Assembly (NCBI RefSeq): GCF_006438915.1
Contig: NZ_RCZE01000018.1
Span: 1-64,000, forward strand
Origin: Pseudomonas arsenicoxydans
Lineage (GTDB): Bacteria; Pseudomonadota; Gammaproteobacteria; Pseudomonadales; Pseudomonadaceae
Reading direction: 5' to 3'
Length of the DNA: 64,000 bases
A program made the position numbers and the translations under genes. The notes beneath the pieces were generated by a model. It was not told the origin of the DNA. It ran no database searches and saw only the letters and a list, made by a program, of their open reading frames with translations. Positions 7,494 through 16,495 of this stretch are shown piece after piece; position 1 is the stretch's first letter, and the number at the start of each line of letters is the position of its first letter.

Positions 7494-8734
7494 GGCTGTT
7501 CGCTCTCCATCTGCACGTCTTGCAGCAACTCGGCAAAGTCCTTCAGCGTTTGCTCATCGACCTCGCTGCCGTAGCTGTCCTGCCAGGCGCGACTGAACAA
7601 TTCCTGAGGCGTGAGCTGGTCCAGTTCGACCAGCGTGGTGCCGTCGTCGACGCTGTCACGGCTACCGTTGCCGGCGTATTCAGCGGCGATGCGCACCAGA
7701 CGTACGGCTTTGCCTTGCAGGGCGGTTTCAACCTGATGACGCAGATCGGGTTGCGGCTCGTCGAGGCGCACGCGGACTTCCAGCCACGGTTGGCGCTGGA
7801 TGTCAGCGAGCAAATCGATGTTGGGCAGGTCCGCCAGTTGCAAGAGGAGCTCTGTCAGCGGCGCCGGGCCGATGCGTTGCAGGTTCACCGCCCGTGGAAT
7901 CAGTTTCGGTTCGACCCTGATCAGGGTTTCGCCGTCGAGAGTGACGTCGAGAATCTGGTGCTGATAACCGATCTCGGAGAACGACAGCGGTATCGGCGAG
8001 CCACTGTAGCGAATGCGTTCTTCGCCGTTGACCTTCTGCGGCTTGTGCAAATGACCGAGGGCGACGTAACTGATGGTGGGACCGAACAGGCTGGCGGGCA
8101 GGGCTTCGGCGTTGCCGATGATCAGGCTGCGCTCGGAATCTTCGGACACCGAACCGCCGGCCATGTGCGCGTGGCTGATGGCGATCAGCGCTTGGCCGGG
8201 GGTGCGCTTGGCGTTGGCCGCTTCGATCAGCCATTCGTGAACCTGGCCAATCCCGCGCAAATAATTGTCGCCCAACTGCGCGCCGGTGACTTCGGCAGGG
8301 CGCAGGAACGGCAGCGCCAGGCACCAGGCGGCAGTTTTGCCACTGGCATCGGGCAGGGGCAATAACAGGCGTTCAGCATCCAGTTGACCGTCATCCAGCC
8401 ACAACACGCGGCCGAGCGCGTGGGTGCGCAAGCGGCGCATTAATGGTGCGGGCAGCTCGATCCGCGAGCCGGAATCGTGGTTACCAGCGATCATCACAAT
8501 GGTCAGCAATGGCTGCTGCTCGTGGGCGCTGACGATGAAGTCGTAAAGGCGCTCCTGGGCTTTGACCGGTGGGTTGACCGTGTCGAAGATATCGCCGGCG
8601 ATCAGCAGCACATCGGGCTGGTCCAGCTTCAGCTGGCGCAACAGCCACTCGAGAAAACAGGCGTGCTCGAAATCGCGTTCCTGGCCGTGCAGATTCTGTC
8701 CAAGGTGCCAGTCGGAGGTGTGGAACAGACGCAA
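7490..8734 (-). CDS. sbcD: SbcD, nuclease subunit of the SbcCD complex
   Basis: This 414-residue Mre11-type phosphoesterase has metal-binding motifs at the expected places: DWH (Asp8, His10), GDIFD (Asp48), GNHD (Asn85-His86-Asp87), then SHAHMAG and GHLHKPQ. The N-terminal nuclease domain is followed by a C-terminal capping domain. The start is a TTG at 8734 giving MRLFHTSDW; a GGAG lies six bases upstream and no ATG gives the conserved N-terminus. It is the first gene of the unit, with sbcC overlapping its stop. Confidence 0.95.
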   Translation of the reverse strand: MRLFHTSDWHLGQNLHGQERDFEHACFLEWLLRQLKLDQPDVLLIAGDIFDTVNPPVKAQERLYDFIVSAHEQQPLLTIVMIAGNHDSGSRIELPAPLMRRLRTHALGRVLWLDDGQLDAERLLLPLPDASGKTAAWCLALPFLRPAEVTGAQLGDNYLRGIGQVHEWLIEAANAKRTPGQALIAISHAHMAGGSVSEDSERSLIIGNAEALPASLFGPTISYVALGHLHKPQKVNGEERIRYSGSPIPLSFSEIGYQHQILDVTLDGETLIRVEPKLIPRAVNLQRIGPAPLTELLLQLADLPNIDLLADIQRQPWLEVRVRLDEPQPDLRHQVETALQGKAVRLVRIAAEYAGNGSRDSVDDGTTLVELDQLTPQELFSRAWQDSYGSEVDEQTLKDFAELLQDVQMESEQP

Positions 8735-8851
8735 GGCGGACTCCGTTGTAAATAAGGTGATGGCCGCGTGAGGAATGAGGGCGGCTAAAGGGGAGGGAGT
8801 TTACTGGCAAAAAAAGCGTGGCGCGCGGTGGATGTGATCAAACCGCGGACC

Positions 8852-8982
8852 TGTGGCGAGGGAGCTTGCTCCCGCTGGGCTGCGAAGCGGCCCTAAAACC
8901 AGGCACCCGTTTCTTCAGATGCGCCACGTCAGCCGGTTTACGACTGCTGCGCAGCCGAGCGGGAGCAAGCTCCCTCGCCACA
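8852..8982. repeat. REPIN, GTGGCGAGGGAGC type
   Basis: Left arm starts TGTGGCGAGGGAGCTTGCTC, right arm is its inverted copy ending CTCGCCACA; internal CGAAGCGGCCC and GACTGCTGCGCAGCC ends are as in the other copies. It sits between the 3' end of batD and the 5' end of sbcD, so it may act in terminating the Bat operon transcript. Confidence 0.88.
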
Positions 8983-9009
8983 AAAGCCCGGTCACTTCAG
9001 GAGGGGGGG

Positions 9010-10650
9010 TTATTTGGGGTATAGGGGAGGGAGGCCGCTATCACCCACCGGGTCCTGAACCCGCTCGGCAATCGGAATCGCCTTGATCGCGCGCCACAGT
9101 TCTTCGCCTTGCCAGTACTGGCCGGTTTCGCTGTAGAGCGCGCCGTTCAAGCCGTCCAGCGCATCGGACAAGGGCACGAAGCGGGCGGCCATGTCGGCCA
9201 GGGTTTCCGGTTGTTGCCGCGCCCAGGCGTCGAGCGCCTGGCGGGTGGCGTGTGAGTCGTTCGCCAGGCAGGCGCGCTTGAGGTCGTCGAGAACGGTGCG
9301 CGGGCTCGGGCCGGTCTGCGTTGCCCGCATGATCGCCGGTTGCCAGCGCGCACGCCACCAGAGGCCGAAGCCCAGCAGGGTGGTGCAGGTCAGGATCAGC
9401 GTGCTGAGTTTCCAGCGCCACAGGGTGTCGCTGTCCGCGGCGGAACCGACCTGAGGCATTCCGGCCGGTGTATCGACCTGCATGCTCGGGTTATTGGCGA
9501 CTTGCAGCGTGCGCGCCGGCAGGCTGCTGCGTTCCAGATGATCTTCGAAGGTATTCCACCAGACCACATCCACCGCCGGCAACTCGATGGCACCGCTACG
9601 CGCAGGCACCAAGGCTTCACGGTCTTCGCGACTGCCGATCAGGCCGCGTTCGCTGTTCTGGTTGCCCAGCACCGGTTGATCCGGATAGCGCCGCAAGCCA
9701 TTGACGTCGGTGGCCGGCAGCGGCGGCAATTGCGAACTGGCCAGGCCTTCTGCCTTGAGGATCAGGCTGCGGGTCAGCGAGTCGCCGACCTGGGCGTGGT
9801 CCGGTTCCGGGTTCCAGCTTTCGCTCAGGGTTACGCTGCGGGCCGGCAACCAAGGCAGGTCGGTAGGGTAGGTGATGGGTTTGGCCTTGACCGTCAGCAA
9901 CATTTGCGTGGAGCTGACGCGCATCAGCTTGCCGGATTTCGGCACCTGGGCGGCGGCGTCCTGCGCCGGCTGAGTATCGACGAGGGTCGCACTGAAGATC
10001 TGCGCCGGAATCGCCAATTCGCCGCTGTGTTGCGGATAAATCGCGTAGCGCATTTCGATCACGCCGTGGCGCAGACCATTGATGACTTTTTCATAGGTGC
10101 GCGAGTCGCCCAGTTGTTCGATGCGCGCATCGGGCACCTGCAACGGGGTCAGGCTGCTGTCGTCGTACAGCGACACGGAATGGTAGATGCGCAAGGTCAG
10201 GATCGCCTGGGCCTGCACGTACACACTGCTCTGGTCGAGGCTGGCGTCGATGAACACCGGGGCCAGTTTAGTCGCGGTGTCCTGGTTTTCGCTCTCGACC
10301 ACTTGCAGCGTGATCGGCTGGCTCTGCGCTTCGCCCAGTTGCAACGGCGCAATGGTCACGCTGCCGTTTTCCTTGGGCAGCAAGGTAATGATCCAGCGCG
10401 TGGTCGCGCGGTTGTCGCCGCTGAGGGTGTTCAGCTGGTTGACCTGACGGGTGCCGCGCACTTCGAACAGCGGCTCCAACGGGCTCAGGTCCGGCTTGCC
10501 GAACTGGGTGACGTCGCCGGACTCAAGGGTCAGCTCGACCGTCTCGCCGGAGTTCAGGCGACTGCGGTCAACGCTGGCCACCAGCCCCGCTGCCTGGGCC
10601 TGAACGGCACAGCACAGAAGGGCAAGCATGAAGAGGGTGAAGCGGGTCAT
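9010..10650 (-). CDS. batD: BatD-like membrane-anchored protein
   Basis: This 546-residue protein has a signal peptide (MTRFTLFMLALLCCAVQAQAAG), then repeated immunoglobulin-like periplasmic domains including the typical BatD start (VDRSRLNSGETVELTLES and the LFEVRGTRQ/TRWIITL pattern). A single membrane segment near residues 415-435 (LSTLILTCTTLLGFGLWW) precedes a cytoplasmic tail. BatD belongs to the Bat (Bacteroides aerotolerance) set with MoxR ATPases and is thought to help in envelope protein folding or stress; the precise activity is unknown. Its ATG overlaps the stop of the VWA-TPR gene, and it is last in the operon. Confidence 0.9.
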   Translation of the reverse strand: MTRFTLFMLALLCCAVQAQAAGLVASVDRSRLNSGETVELTLESGDVTQFGKPDLSPLEPLFEVRGTRQVNQLNTLSGDNRATTRWIITLLPKENGSVTIAPLQLGEAQSQPITLQVVESENQDTATKLAPVFIDASLDQSSVYVQAQAILTLRIYHSVSLYDDSSLTPLQVPDARIEQLGDSRTYEKVINGLRHGVIEMRYAIYPQHSGELAIPAQIFSATLVDTQPAQDAAAQVPKSGKLMRVSSTQMLLTVKAKPITYPTDLPWLPARSVTLSESWNPEPDHAQVGDSLTRSLILKAEGLASSQLPPLPATDVNGLRRYPDQPVLGNQNSERGLIGSREDREALVPARSGAIELPAVDVVWWNTFEDHLERSSLPARTLQVANNPSMQVDTPAGMPQVGSAADSDTLWRWKLSTLILTCTTLLGFGLWWRARWQPAIMRATQTGPSPRTVLDDLKRACLANDSHATRQALDAWARQQPETLADMAARFVPLSDALDGLNGALYSETGQYWQGEELWRAIKAIPIAERVQDPVGDSGLPPLYPK

Positions 10651-12386
10651 CGAGTTTTTCCCTGATCCTGATGTTGTTGCTGTTCGTACCAGAATTTGCG
10701 TCGGAGCAGTTCACCCGGATCATCCGGGATCTTGCGCAGCCATTGCTCCAATGCCTGAAGCTGTTCGCCTTCGATCGTGTCGCTGGTCGGGCGCGGCGGC
10801 GGCTTGGTGCTTTGCTCGTCGCCCAACTCGCTGCCCGGCACTTCATTGGCGCCCGGTTTCGGCGGCGAGGTGGCCTGTTGTTCGGCGTCCGGTGTGGTCT
10901 GTTGGACGTCGGTTTGCGGTTCGCCGTTGCTCGTCGGTTGCGTGGCGGCACCGGGCTGCGATTCTTGCGCAGCGGATTGAGCCTCGTTGTCATCGGAGGT
11001 CTCTGGCTCAACCGGCGGCGGGGTGTTTTTCTGCTTGAGAAGACTTTCCACCAACGCTTTGTTGGTCAGGGCCGGGCGCAAATCCGGTTGCAGTTCCAGT
11101 GCCTGTTCGTACGCATCCAACGCGGCTTCCAGCTCACCACCCTTGGCCAAGGCATTGCCTCGATTGTAGTGGGCGTGGGCGTCACTGCCCTGGGCAAACC
11201 GCTGGGCGGCGCCACTGTAGTCGCCGGCTTCATACAACGCCACGCCTTGCCATTGCGGGTCCTCAAAATACTGCGCAGCCCTGGCCGGATGGTCTTGCCT
11301 GAGCAGATGCAGGCCCCGTTGATCGGGGCGCAGCCACAAGTCTTCGAAGTCGAAGGCATAACTCGGTTGCGGCAGCGCCAACAGCAACGGCAGGCAGAAC
11401 AACCAGCCGCGCCGCCCGGCGCACGCCGCCAGCAGCAACAGCGGCAGCAACAGCCAGTAACCCTGGTCGGCCCAGGTATCGAGGCGCAACATTTGCCCGT
11501 CATTGCGTAGCAGGCGTGGGCCATCCAGCAGGCCGAGTGCGCGCAGGTCGGCATCGTCCAGCTGCGCCTGGCGATAGCGTCCGCCGAGATCATGGGCAAA
11601 GGCTTTGAGGCTTGAGTTGTCCAGGCGCGGCACCAGAATCGCGCCCTCATTGTCCTTGAGGAAGCTACCGTCCTCCTGAGCCACCGGCGCACCTTCTGCG
11701 GTGCCGATGCCCAGCATCAAGAACTCCGTTGAGTGACCGTCCAGCGCCTTTTGGATGCCTTGGCGTTCCTGTTCGGTCAGGGTCGAGCCGATCAGCAGGA
11801 TCCGGCCATCACCCAAAGCACCCTGACTCAGCAAAGCCAGGGCCTTGCTCACCGCAAGATCGGCGCGATGGCCGGCCTCGGGCATCAGCGACGGTTTCAG
11901 CGCATCGAGCAGGTTGCGGCTGGTCGACAGGTCATCCGACAGCGGCACCAGCGTGTGGGCGCTGCCGGCGTAGACGACGATGGCGGTCTGCGCGTCGCTG
12001 CGCCCCTCAAGCAGGTCGAGCAGCTTGCGCCGCGCCTGCTCCAGCCGGTTCGGCGCCACGTCGGTGGCGAGCATTTCCGGGGTCAGCTCAAGCACCACCA
12101 CCAGCGGGTCGGCGGGTTTCTGACTGTTTTGTTCGACCCGCTGCCAACTCGGGCCGAGCAGCGCCAGCACAGTCAACACCCAGGCCAGGCCGAGCACGAC
12201 CCACGGCAGTTTGCTGTCGCGGCCGTTACCGCCGCTGAGCAGCGCAGCGTGAAAGGCTGGCGGCAGAATCATCTGCCAGCGTCCAGCGCGTTTTTGTCGG
12301 TGCCAGAGTTGCCACAGCAGCCAGCCGAGTACGGGCAACAGCAACAGCCACCACGGGCGGAACCAGAAAGGCCAGAGCGCGCTCAT
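10647..12386 (-). CDS. VWA-TPR membrane protein (BatB/BatC-like fusion)
   Basis: This 579-residue protein has membrane segments near residues 8-26 and 52-72, a VWA-like domain (about 80-300), a hydrophobic segment (YWLLLPLLLLAACAG) and TPR repeats (GVALYEAGDYSGAAQRFAQG, HYNRGNALAKGGELEAALDA). A low-complexity Pro/Gln/Glu/Thr region precedes the C-terminus. BatB and BatC, separate in some bacteria, are joined here. The VWA metal-site motif, normally DxSxS, reads ELTPE, so metal binding is doubtful. ATG at 12386 was chosen because it overlaps the previous stop (ATGA); the upstream in-frame extension would overlap batA further. Confidence 0.9.
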   Translation of the reverse strand: MSALWPFWFRPWWLLLLPVLGWLLWQLWHRQKRAGRWQMILPPAFHAALLSGGNGRDSKLPWVVLGLAWVLTVLALLGPSWQRVEQNSQKPADPLVVVLELTPEMLATDVAPNRLEQARRKLLDLLEGRSDAQTAIVVYAGSAHTLVPLSDDLSTSRNLLDALKPSLMPEAGHRADLAVSKALALLSQGALGDGRILLIGSTLTEQERQGIQKALDGHSTEFLMLGIGTAEGAPVAQEDGSFLKDNEGAILVPRLDNSSLKAFAHDLGGRYRQAQLDDADLRALGLLDGPRLLRNDGQMLRLDTWADQGYWLLLPLLLLAACAGRRGWLFCLPLLLALPQPSYAFDFEDLWLRPDQRGLHLLRQDHPARAAQYFEDPQWQGVALYEAGDYSGAAQRFAQGSDAHAHYNRGNALAKGGELEAALDAYEQALELQPDLRPALTNKALVESLLKQKNTPPPVEPETSDDNEAQSAAQESQPGAATQPTSNGEPQTDVQQTTPDAEQQATSPPKPGANEVPGSELGDEQSTKPPPRPTSDTIEGEQLQALEQWLRKIPDDPGELLRRKFWYEQQQHQDQGKTR

Positions 12387-13462
12387 CGGCGTCTCCGCAC
12401 GCGCAGGCGTTTGAGGCGCTGGCGCCAATCCGGCAGGGGCGATTGCAAGAACAGGTTCTTGGTAAACAGGCGTTGCAACAGGTTATCCGGCCAGCGTTCG
12501 CGCACCACCAACAGCATGCTCAACAGCAGCGCCATGGCCAGCGGCCAGTGATACAACGCCTGTGCCGGACGGGCCTGGGTCGGTTGTTGCGTGACCGGCT
12601 CGAGTTTGTCGAGGGTGTCCTTGATGATCTGCAGTTCGTTGCCGTCGTGGGCGCGGAAGTACTGACCGCCGGTGGCTTCGGCGATGGCTTTCAGGGCCGG
12701 CTCATCGAGGTCCAGGCTCGGGTTGACGCCGAGGAAGCCCAGCGTGCCGCTTTCTTCCGGGTTGGCACCAATGCCGATGGGGTAGATCTTCACCCCTTCG
12801 TTGGCCGCCAGTCGCGCCGCCGTCAATGGGTCGATTTCGCCACCGTTGTTGGCGCCGTCAGTCACCAGAATTAACACACGGCTCTGTGCCGGACGCAGGC
12901 GCAGGCGCTTAAGGGCCAGGCCGATGGCATCGCCGATGGCAGTGTTCTTGCCGGCGATGCCGATCCGCGCTTCGTCGAGCCACACGCGCACGGTGTGCCG
13001 GTCGAAGGTCAGCGGCGCTTGCAGATAGGCCTGACTGCCGAACAGGATCAGGCCGACCCGATCACCATTGCGGCTTTCGAGGAAATCACCGAGCAAATGC
13101 TGCACCAGGCTCAAGCGGCTGACGTCCTCGCCCTGCCACTGCATGTCAGGGAAATCCATCGAACCGGACACGTCCACGGCCACCAGCAAGTCGCGGCCAC
13201 TGGCGGCAATCGGCAGCGGTTCGCCGAGCCATTGCGGGCGCGCGGCGGCGATCAGCAGCAACAGCCACAGCAGCATGAACGGTGCCTGTTGGCGCCACGC
13301 TGGCAGATTCGCCCGGGCGCGGCGTCGGGCCAGGCCTTCGAGGTCATTGAGGAAGCTGACTTTGAGGGCCGGCTCGCCGCTGTCGGCCACTGGCAGCAAG
13401 ACGCGCATCAGCCACGGCAAGGGCAGCAAGGCAAAGATCCACGGCCAGGCGAACTCAAACAT
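12383..13462 (-). CDS. batA: VWA domain membrane protein (BatA-like)
   Basis: This 359-residue protein has N-terminal hydrophobic segments (residues about 4-24 and 60-75), a VWA domain with an intact MIDAS motif DVSGS at 97-101 and the later TDGANNGG segment, and a C-terminal membrane helix near residues 310-328 (WPLAMALLLSMLLVV). The domain therefore likely faces the periplasm, anchored by flanking helices. It overlaps the DUF4381 gene by 8 bases upstream and the VWA-TPR gene by 4 bases downstream. Known Bat-type VWA proteins probably interact with MoxR and envelope clients. Confidence 0.92.
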   Translation of the reverse strand: MFEFAWPWIFALLPLPWLMRVLLPVADSGEPALKVSFLNDLEGLARRRARANLPAWRQQAPFMLLWLLLLIAAARPQWLGEPLPIAASGRDLLVAVDVSGSMDFPDMQWQGEDVSRLSLVQHLLGDFLESRNGDRVGLILFGSQAYLQAPLTFDRHTVRVWLDEARIGIAGKNTAIGDAIGLALKRLRLRPAQSRVLILVTDGANNGGEIDPLTAARLAANEGVKIYPIGIGANPEESGTLGFLGVNPSLDLDEPALKAIAEATGGQYFRAHDGNELQIIKDTLDKLEPVTQQPTQARPAQALYHWPLAMALLLSMLLVVRERWPDNLLQRLFTKNLFLQSPLPDWRQRLKRLRVRRRR

Positions 13463-13949
13463 GTTTGCGAATCCAGGTGTCGACGGCTTGGGTCAGGCCG
13501 GCGATGGCCTTGTCGTCGAGTTTGCATTCGGGTTTGTAGGCGCCTTCCACCAGCACCATCCAGCGCGTCAGGCCGGCAGCCGGGCAGCGGTTATCGAGAA
13601 AAGCCAGCCATTTGCGTCCGTTGAGGGTGTGGCTTTGGCTGTAGGGGTAGTGATTGCGGCACAGGCGTTTGAGCAAGCCATTGAGCTGTTGCAACCAGGC
13701 GCCCGCCGGTGCGCCGTCGTAGGGTTTGGGCATTTGCGCCAGTTCGGCCAGCGCGGCGAGGCGCACCGGGTCCAGCGGTTGTTCGGCGCGAACGATGGGA
13801 CGTTTGCGCACGACCAAGTGGCGCATCCGCCACAGGCCAAATCCGATCAGCGGTAGCAATAACAGCAACAGCCACCAGCCCGGCGCGGGCGGCCAGAATT
13901 CGATGGGTGGCGGGGTAATGAGCGGCTGCAATTGATCGAGGCTGCTCAT
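13455..13949 (-). CDS. DUF4381 membrane protein of the MoxR operon
   Basis: This 164-residue protein has one membrane helix near residues 24-43 (GWWLLLLLLPLIGFGLWRM) followed by a basic, probably cytoplasmic alpha-helical domain. The start MSSLDQLQPLITPPPIEFWPP and the position between DUF58 and BatA genes match the DUF4381 family of MoxR operons. Its role is unknown, perhaps scaffolding. The ATG overlaps the DUF58 stop and the stop overlaps batA by eight bases, a sign of tight coupling. Confidence 0.88.
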   Translation of the reverse strand: MSSLDQLQPLITPPPIEFWPPAPGWWLLLLLLPLIGFGLWRMRHLVVRKRPIVRAEQPLDPVRLAALAELAQMPKPYDGAPAGAWLQQLNGLLKRLCRNHYPYSQSHTLNGRKWLAFLDNRCPAAGLTRWMVLVEGAYKPECKLDDKAIAGLTQAVDTWIRKHV

Positions 13950-14890
13950 CGACCTTTCCCCGGTTTCTGTGGGTTCAGGAATTCGCGCAGTTGTTCGACC
14001 ATTTCACTTTGGGTGCTCAACGGCATCAGCAACACACGCAGCTTCTGGGCGAGCAATTCCCAGCGGGCGATGCGCGCCTCGGCCTGCGCGCGATAAGTCT
14101 GGCGCAGGTCAAAATTCAGGGTGTCGAGTTCCAGTTGCGCACCGCGTTCGGCGAAACGCAGCAAACCGGCGGCGGGCAGGGCGTGATCCAGCGGATCGGA
14201 GAGGGGCAGCAGCAACAGGTCGCAATGGCGCGACAGCAGGCTCAACTGTTGTTCCGAACCTTCGGTCAGGGCGCGCTCGTCGCAGATCACGATCACCAGG
14301 CTACCGGGCCGCAAAACTTCCCGCGCCCGACGCAGGGCCAGGTTGAGGGAATCGCGGTTCTGCTCGGTTTCGGTGTGCAGCGATTGATTGACCCGCACCA
14401 GCCGGTTGAGCAATTGCAACAGGCTCTGTTTGCTGCGCCGCGGCTTGATTTCGTAATGCTCGTTGTCGCCGAACACCAACCCGCCGACCCGGTCGTTATG
14501 CCCCAGCGCGGCCCAGCCGATCAGGCTGGCGGCCTGGGCGGCGAGTACGGATTTGAACATCAGGCCCGAACCGAAAAACAACCGGCAACTTTGCTCGACC
14601 ATGATGAAAATCGGCCGCTCGCGTTCTTCATGGAACAGTTTGGTGTGGGGCTCCTGGGTGCGCGCGGTCACGCGCCAGTCGATGGTGCGCACATCGTCGC
14701 CGGCCTGATACACCCGCACCTGATCGAAGTCGACACCACGCCCGCGAAATTTCGAATGGTGCAGGCCGATCAACGGGCTGCGCTGGCTCGGCGTGGAAAA
14801 CAACTGCACTTCACGCACGCGATGGCGCATGTCGATCAGCTCGGCGAGGCTGACACGGATACCCGGTTCGGGCGGCAGTAGGGCGTTCAT
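13946..14890 (-). CDS. DUF58 domain protein of the MoxR operon
   Basis: This 314-residue protein without signal peptide holds the DUF58 core, including the conserved SKFRGRGVDFDQVRVYQAGDDVRTIDWRVTAR region split over residues 45-80 and the LVIVICDERAL strand of a degenerate VWA-like fold. In MoxR operons the DUF58 protein is the usual partner of the ATPase. The ATG at 14890 (MNALLPPEPG) leaves a five-base gap after moxR; a TTG at 14899 would overlap the moxR stop and cannot be excluded. The function is inferred from family and context only. Confidence 0.9.
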   Translation of the reverse strand: MNALLPPEPGIRVSLAELIDMRHRVREVQLFSTPSQRSPLIGLHHSKFRGRGVDFDQVRVYQAGDDVRTIDWRVTARTQEPHTKLFHEERERPIFIMVEQSCRLFFGSGLMFKSVLAAQAASLIGWAALGHNDRVGGLVFGDNEHYEIKPRRSKQSLLQLLNRLVRVNQSLHTETEQNRDSLNLALRRAREVLRPGSLVIVICDERALTEGSEQQLSLLSRHCDLLLLPLSDPLDHALPAAGLLRFAERGAQLELDTLNFDLRQTYRAQAEARIARWELLAQKLRVLLMPLSTQSEMVEQLREFLNPQKPGKGR

Positions 14891-14895
14891 CGGGG

Positions 14896-15855
14896 TCAAG
14901 CGACGGCTACGACGTCGAGAATCCGCTGGACCACCCGGTCCTGGTCGATGCCAGCCGCTTCGGCTTCAAAGGACAGAATGATGCGATGGCGCAGCACGTC
15001 AAACAGCACCGCCTGGATGTCTTCCGGGCTGACGAAGTCGCGACCGGCCAGCCAGGCGTGAGCCCGGGCGCAACGGTCGAGGGCAATGGAACCGCGAGGG
15101 CTGGCGCCGTAGGCAATCCAGTCGGCCATTTCCGGATCGAACTTGCCCGGGTTACGCGTGGCCATGACCAGTTGTACGAGGTATTCCTCCACGGCGTCGG
15201 CCATGTACAAACCGAGGATTTCCTTACGCGCGGCAAAAATCGCCTGCTGGCTGACCCGGCGTTCCGGCTTGGTTTCGCCGTTCAGGGCTTCGCCACGGGC
15301 TTGCTGGAGGATCTTGCGTTCAACCGCGGCGTCCGGGAAACCGATTTTGACGTGCATCAGGAAGCGGTCGAGCTGGGCTTCGGGTAGCGGGTAGGTGCCT
15401 TCCTGCTCAATCGGGTTTTGCGTGGCCATCACCAGAAACAGCGGCGACAGCTCATAGGTGCTGCGCCCGACACTGACCTGACGCTCGGCCATGGCTTCGA
15501 GCAGCGCCGACTGAACCTTGGCCGGGGCGCGGTTGATTTCGTCCGCCAGCACCAGGTTGTGGAAGATCGGGCCTTGCTGGAAGACAAAGCTGCCGGTTTC
15601 CGGGCGATAGATTTCGGTGCCGGTGATGTCGGCCGGCAACAGGTCGGGGGTGAACTGGATGCGGTGGAACTGCGCTTCGATGCCTTCGGCAAGCTCTTTG
15701 ATGGCCTTGGTCTTGGCCAGGCCCGGTGCGCCCTCGACCAGCATGTGGCCGTCAGCAAGCAAAGCGATGAGCAAGCGCTCGATGAGTTTTTCCTGGCCGA
15801 GAATCTGCGTTGAAAGAAAGGTTCGCAGCGCGAGCAGCGCTTCACGATGTTCCAT
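14896..15855 (-). CDS. MoxR-family AAA+ ATPase
   Basis: This 319-residue AAA+ ATPase has Walker A GAPGLAKT (residues 42-49), Walker B LVLADEINRAP, sensor 1 (MATQNPIEQEGTYPLPEAQLDRF) and the C-terminal lid domain with the sensor 2 region (GASPRGSIAL). MoxR ATPases are chaperone-like and act on metal or envelope protein complexes together with VWA proteins encoded alongside. It is first in a six-gene minus-strand operon running to 9010. The upstream gap to the next gene is about 290 bases and holds a REPIN, so the operon promoter should lie in about 15856-16030. Confidence 0.94.
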   Translation of the reverse strand: MEHREALLALRTFLSTQILGQEKLIERLLIALLADGHMLVEGAPGLAKTKAIKELAEGIEAQFHRIQFTPDLLPADITGTEIYRPETGSFVFQQGPIFHNLVLADEINRAPAKVQSALLEAMAERQVSVGRSTYELSPLFLVMATQNPIEQEGTYPLPEAQLDRFLMHVKIGFPDAAVERKILQQARGEALNGETKPERRVSQQAIFAARKEILGLYMADAVEEYLVQLVMATRNPGKFDPEMADWIAYGASPRGSIALDRCARAHAWLAGRDFVSPEDIQAVLFDVLRHRIILSFEAEAAGIDQDRVVQRILDVVAVA

Positions 15856-16033
15856 CGATGACTGTTCCTGGAGAAGGTGGCCGAAGTCGTTCGAATAACG
15901 CTTGGGCTGGGGGCGTTACTTTAATCCATCGCGGGGGGCGGCGACTAACGGCATTTTGTGCAAAGTGCGGGAAATGGTTGGCGAAATTGTTTGAATTTTG
16001 TCCCTGCTGGAAAGTAGTGCCTTTCTTTCGGGC

Positions 16034-16121
16034 CCCTTCGCGAGCAAGCCCGCTCCCACATTCAACCGAGTTCTGTCATGAGAATGCGGTCGAATGTGGG
16101 AGCGGGCTTGCTCGCGAAGGC
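16034..16121. repeat. REPIN, GTGGGAGCGGGC type (twin of the copy at 63915)
   Basis: Inverted arms CCTTCGCGAGCAAGCCCGCT and AGCGGGCTTGCTCGCGAAGG surround a short spacer beginning TTCAACCGAGTTCTGTCATG. The spacer is almost the same as that of the REPIN at the right edge. It lies between moxR and the minus-strand hypothetical at 16142. Confidence 0.88.
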
Positions 16122-16141
16122 TTCCGTCCAAGCGCTGAGAT

Positions 16142-16495
16142 CTAAAGCTGGCTTATATAAGTCCCGGTCCCTTCAAGAATATTTTTCAGCGTTTCCTCGA
16201 CTTCCGCCAAATCCCCCGCCTCAGTGTTGTGAATGATTTCCAAAGAATCATCCCCATTCAACGCATCCGCATCCGCCGCCGCGATTTCGATCAGCAAACG
16301 GGTCGTGCTGAGAGTGACTTTCACGCCGTCCAGCGTCGAAGGCTCGCCGTCGAGGGTGATTTCCAGTTCGTCCTCGTCCGGGTAGCGGGTCATCAGGAAC
16401 ATGTCGCCCGCCTCGCTGTGGCAGCAGAGCATGGCCATGTTGTCTTCCTCGTCATCGCAAGGGTTCACAATCAAGAGGGCGGTGGTCATTTGCAT
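16142..16495 (-). CDS. conserved hypothetical acidic protein (117 aa)
   Basis: This 117-residue, strongly acidic soluble protein begins MQMTTALLIVNPCDDEEDNMAMLCCHSEAGDMF and ends in an Asp/Glu-rich helix. It has no signal peptide or membrane segment. The pattern of alternating beta strands suggests a small alpha/beta domain, but I recognise no family or function. The ATG at 16495 has an AGGAA about seven bases upstream; a second ATG two codons later is possible. It is transcribed away from gdhB, with the REPIN after its stop. Confidence 0.75.
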   Translation of the reverse strand: MQMTTALLIVNPCDDEEDNMAMLCCHSEAGDMFLMTRYPDEDELEITLDGEPSTLDGVKVTLSTTRLLIEIAAADADALNGDDSLEIIHNTEAGDLAEVEETLKNILEGTGTYISQL

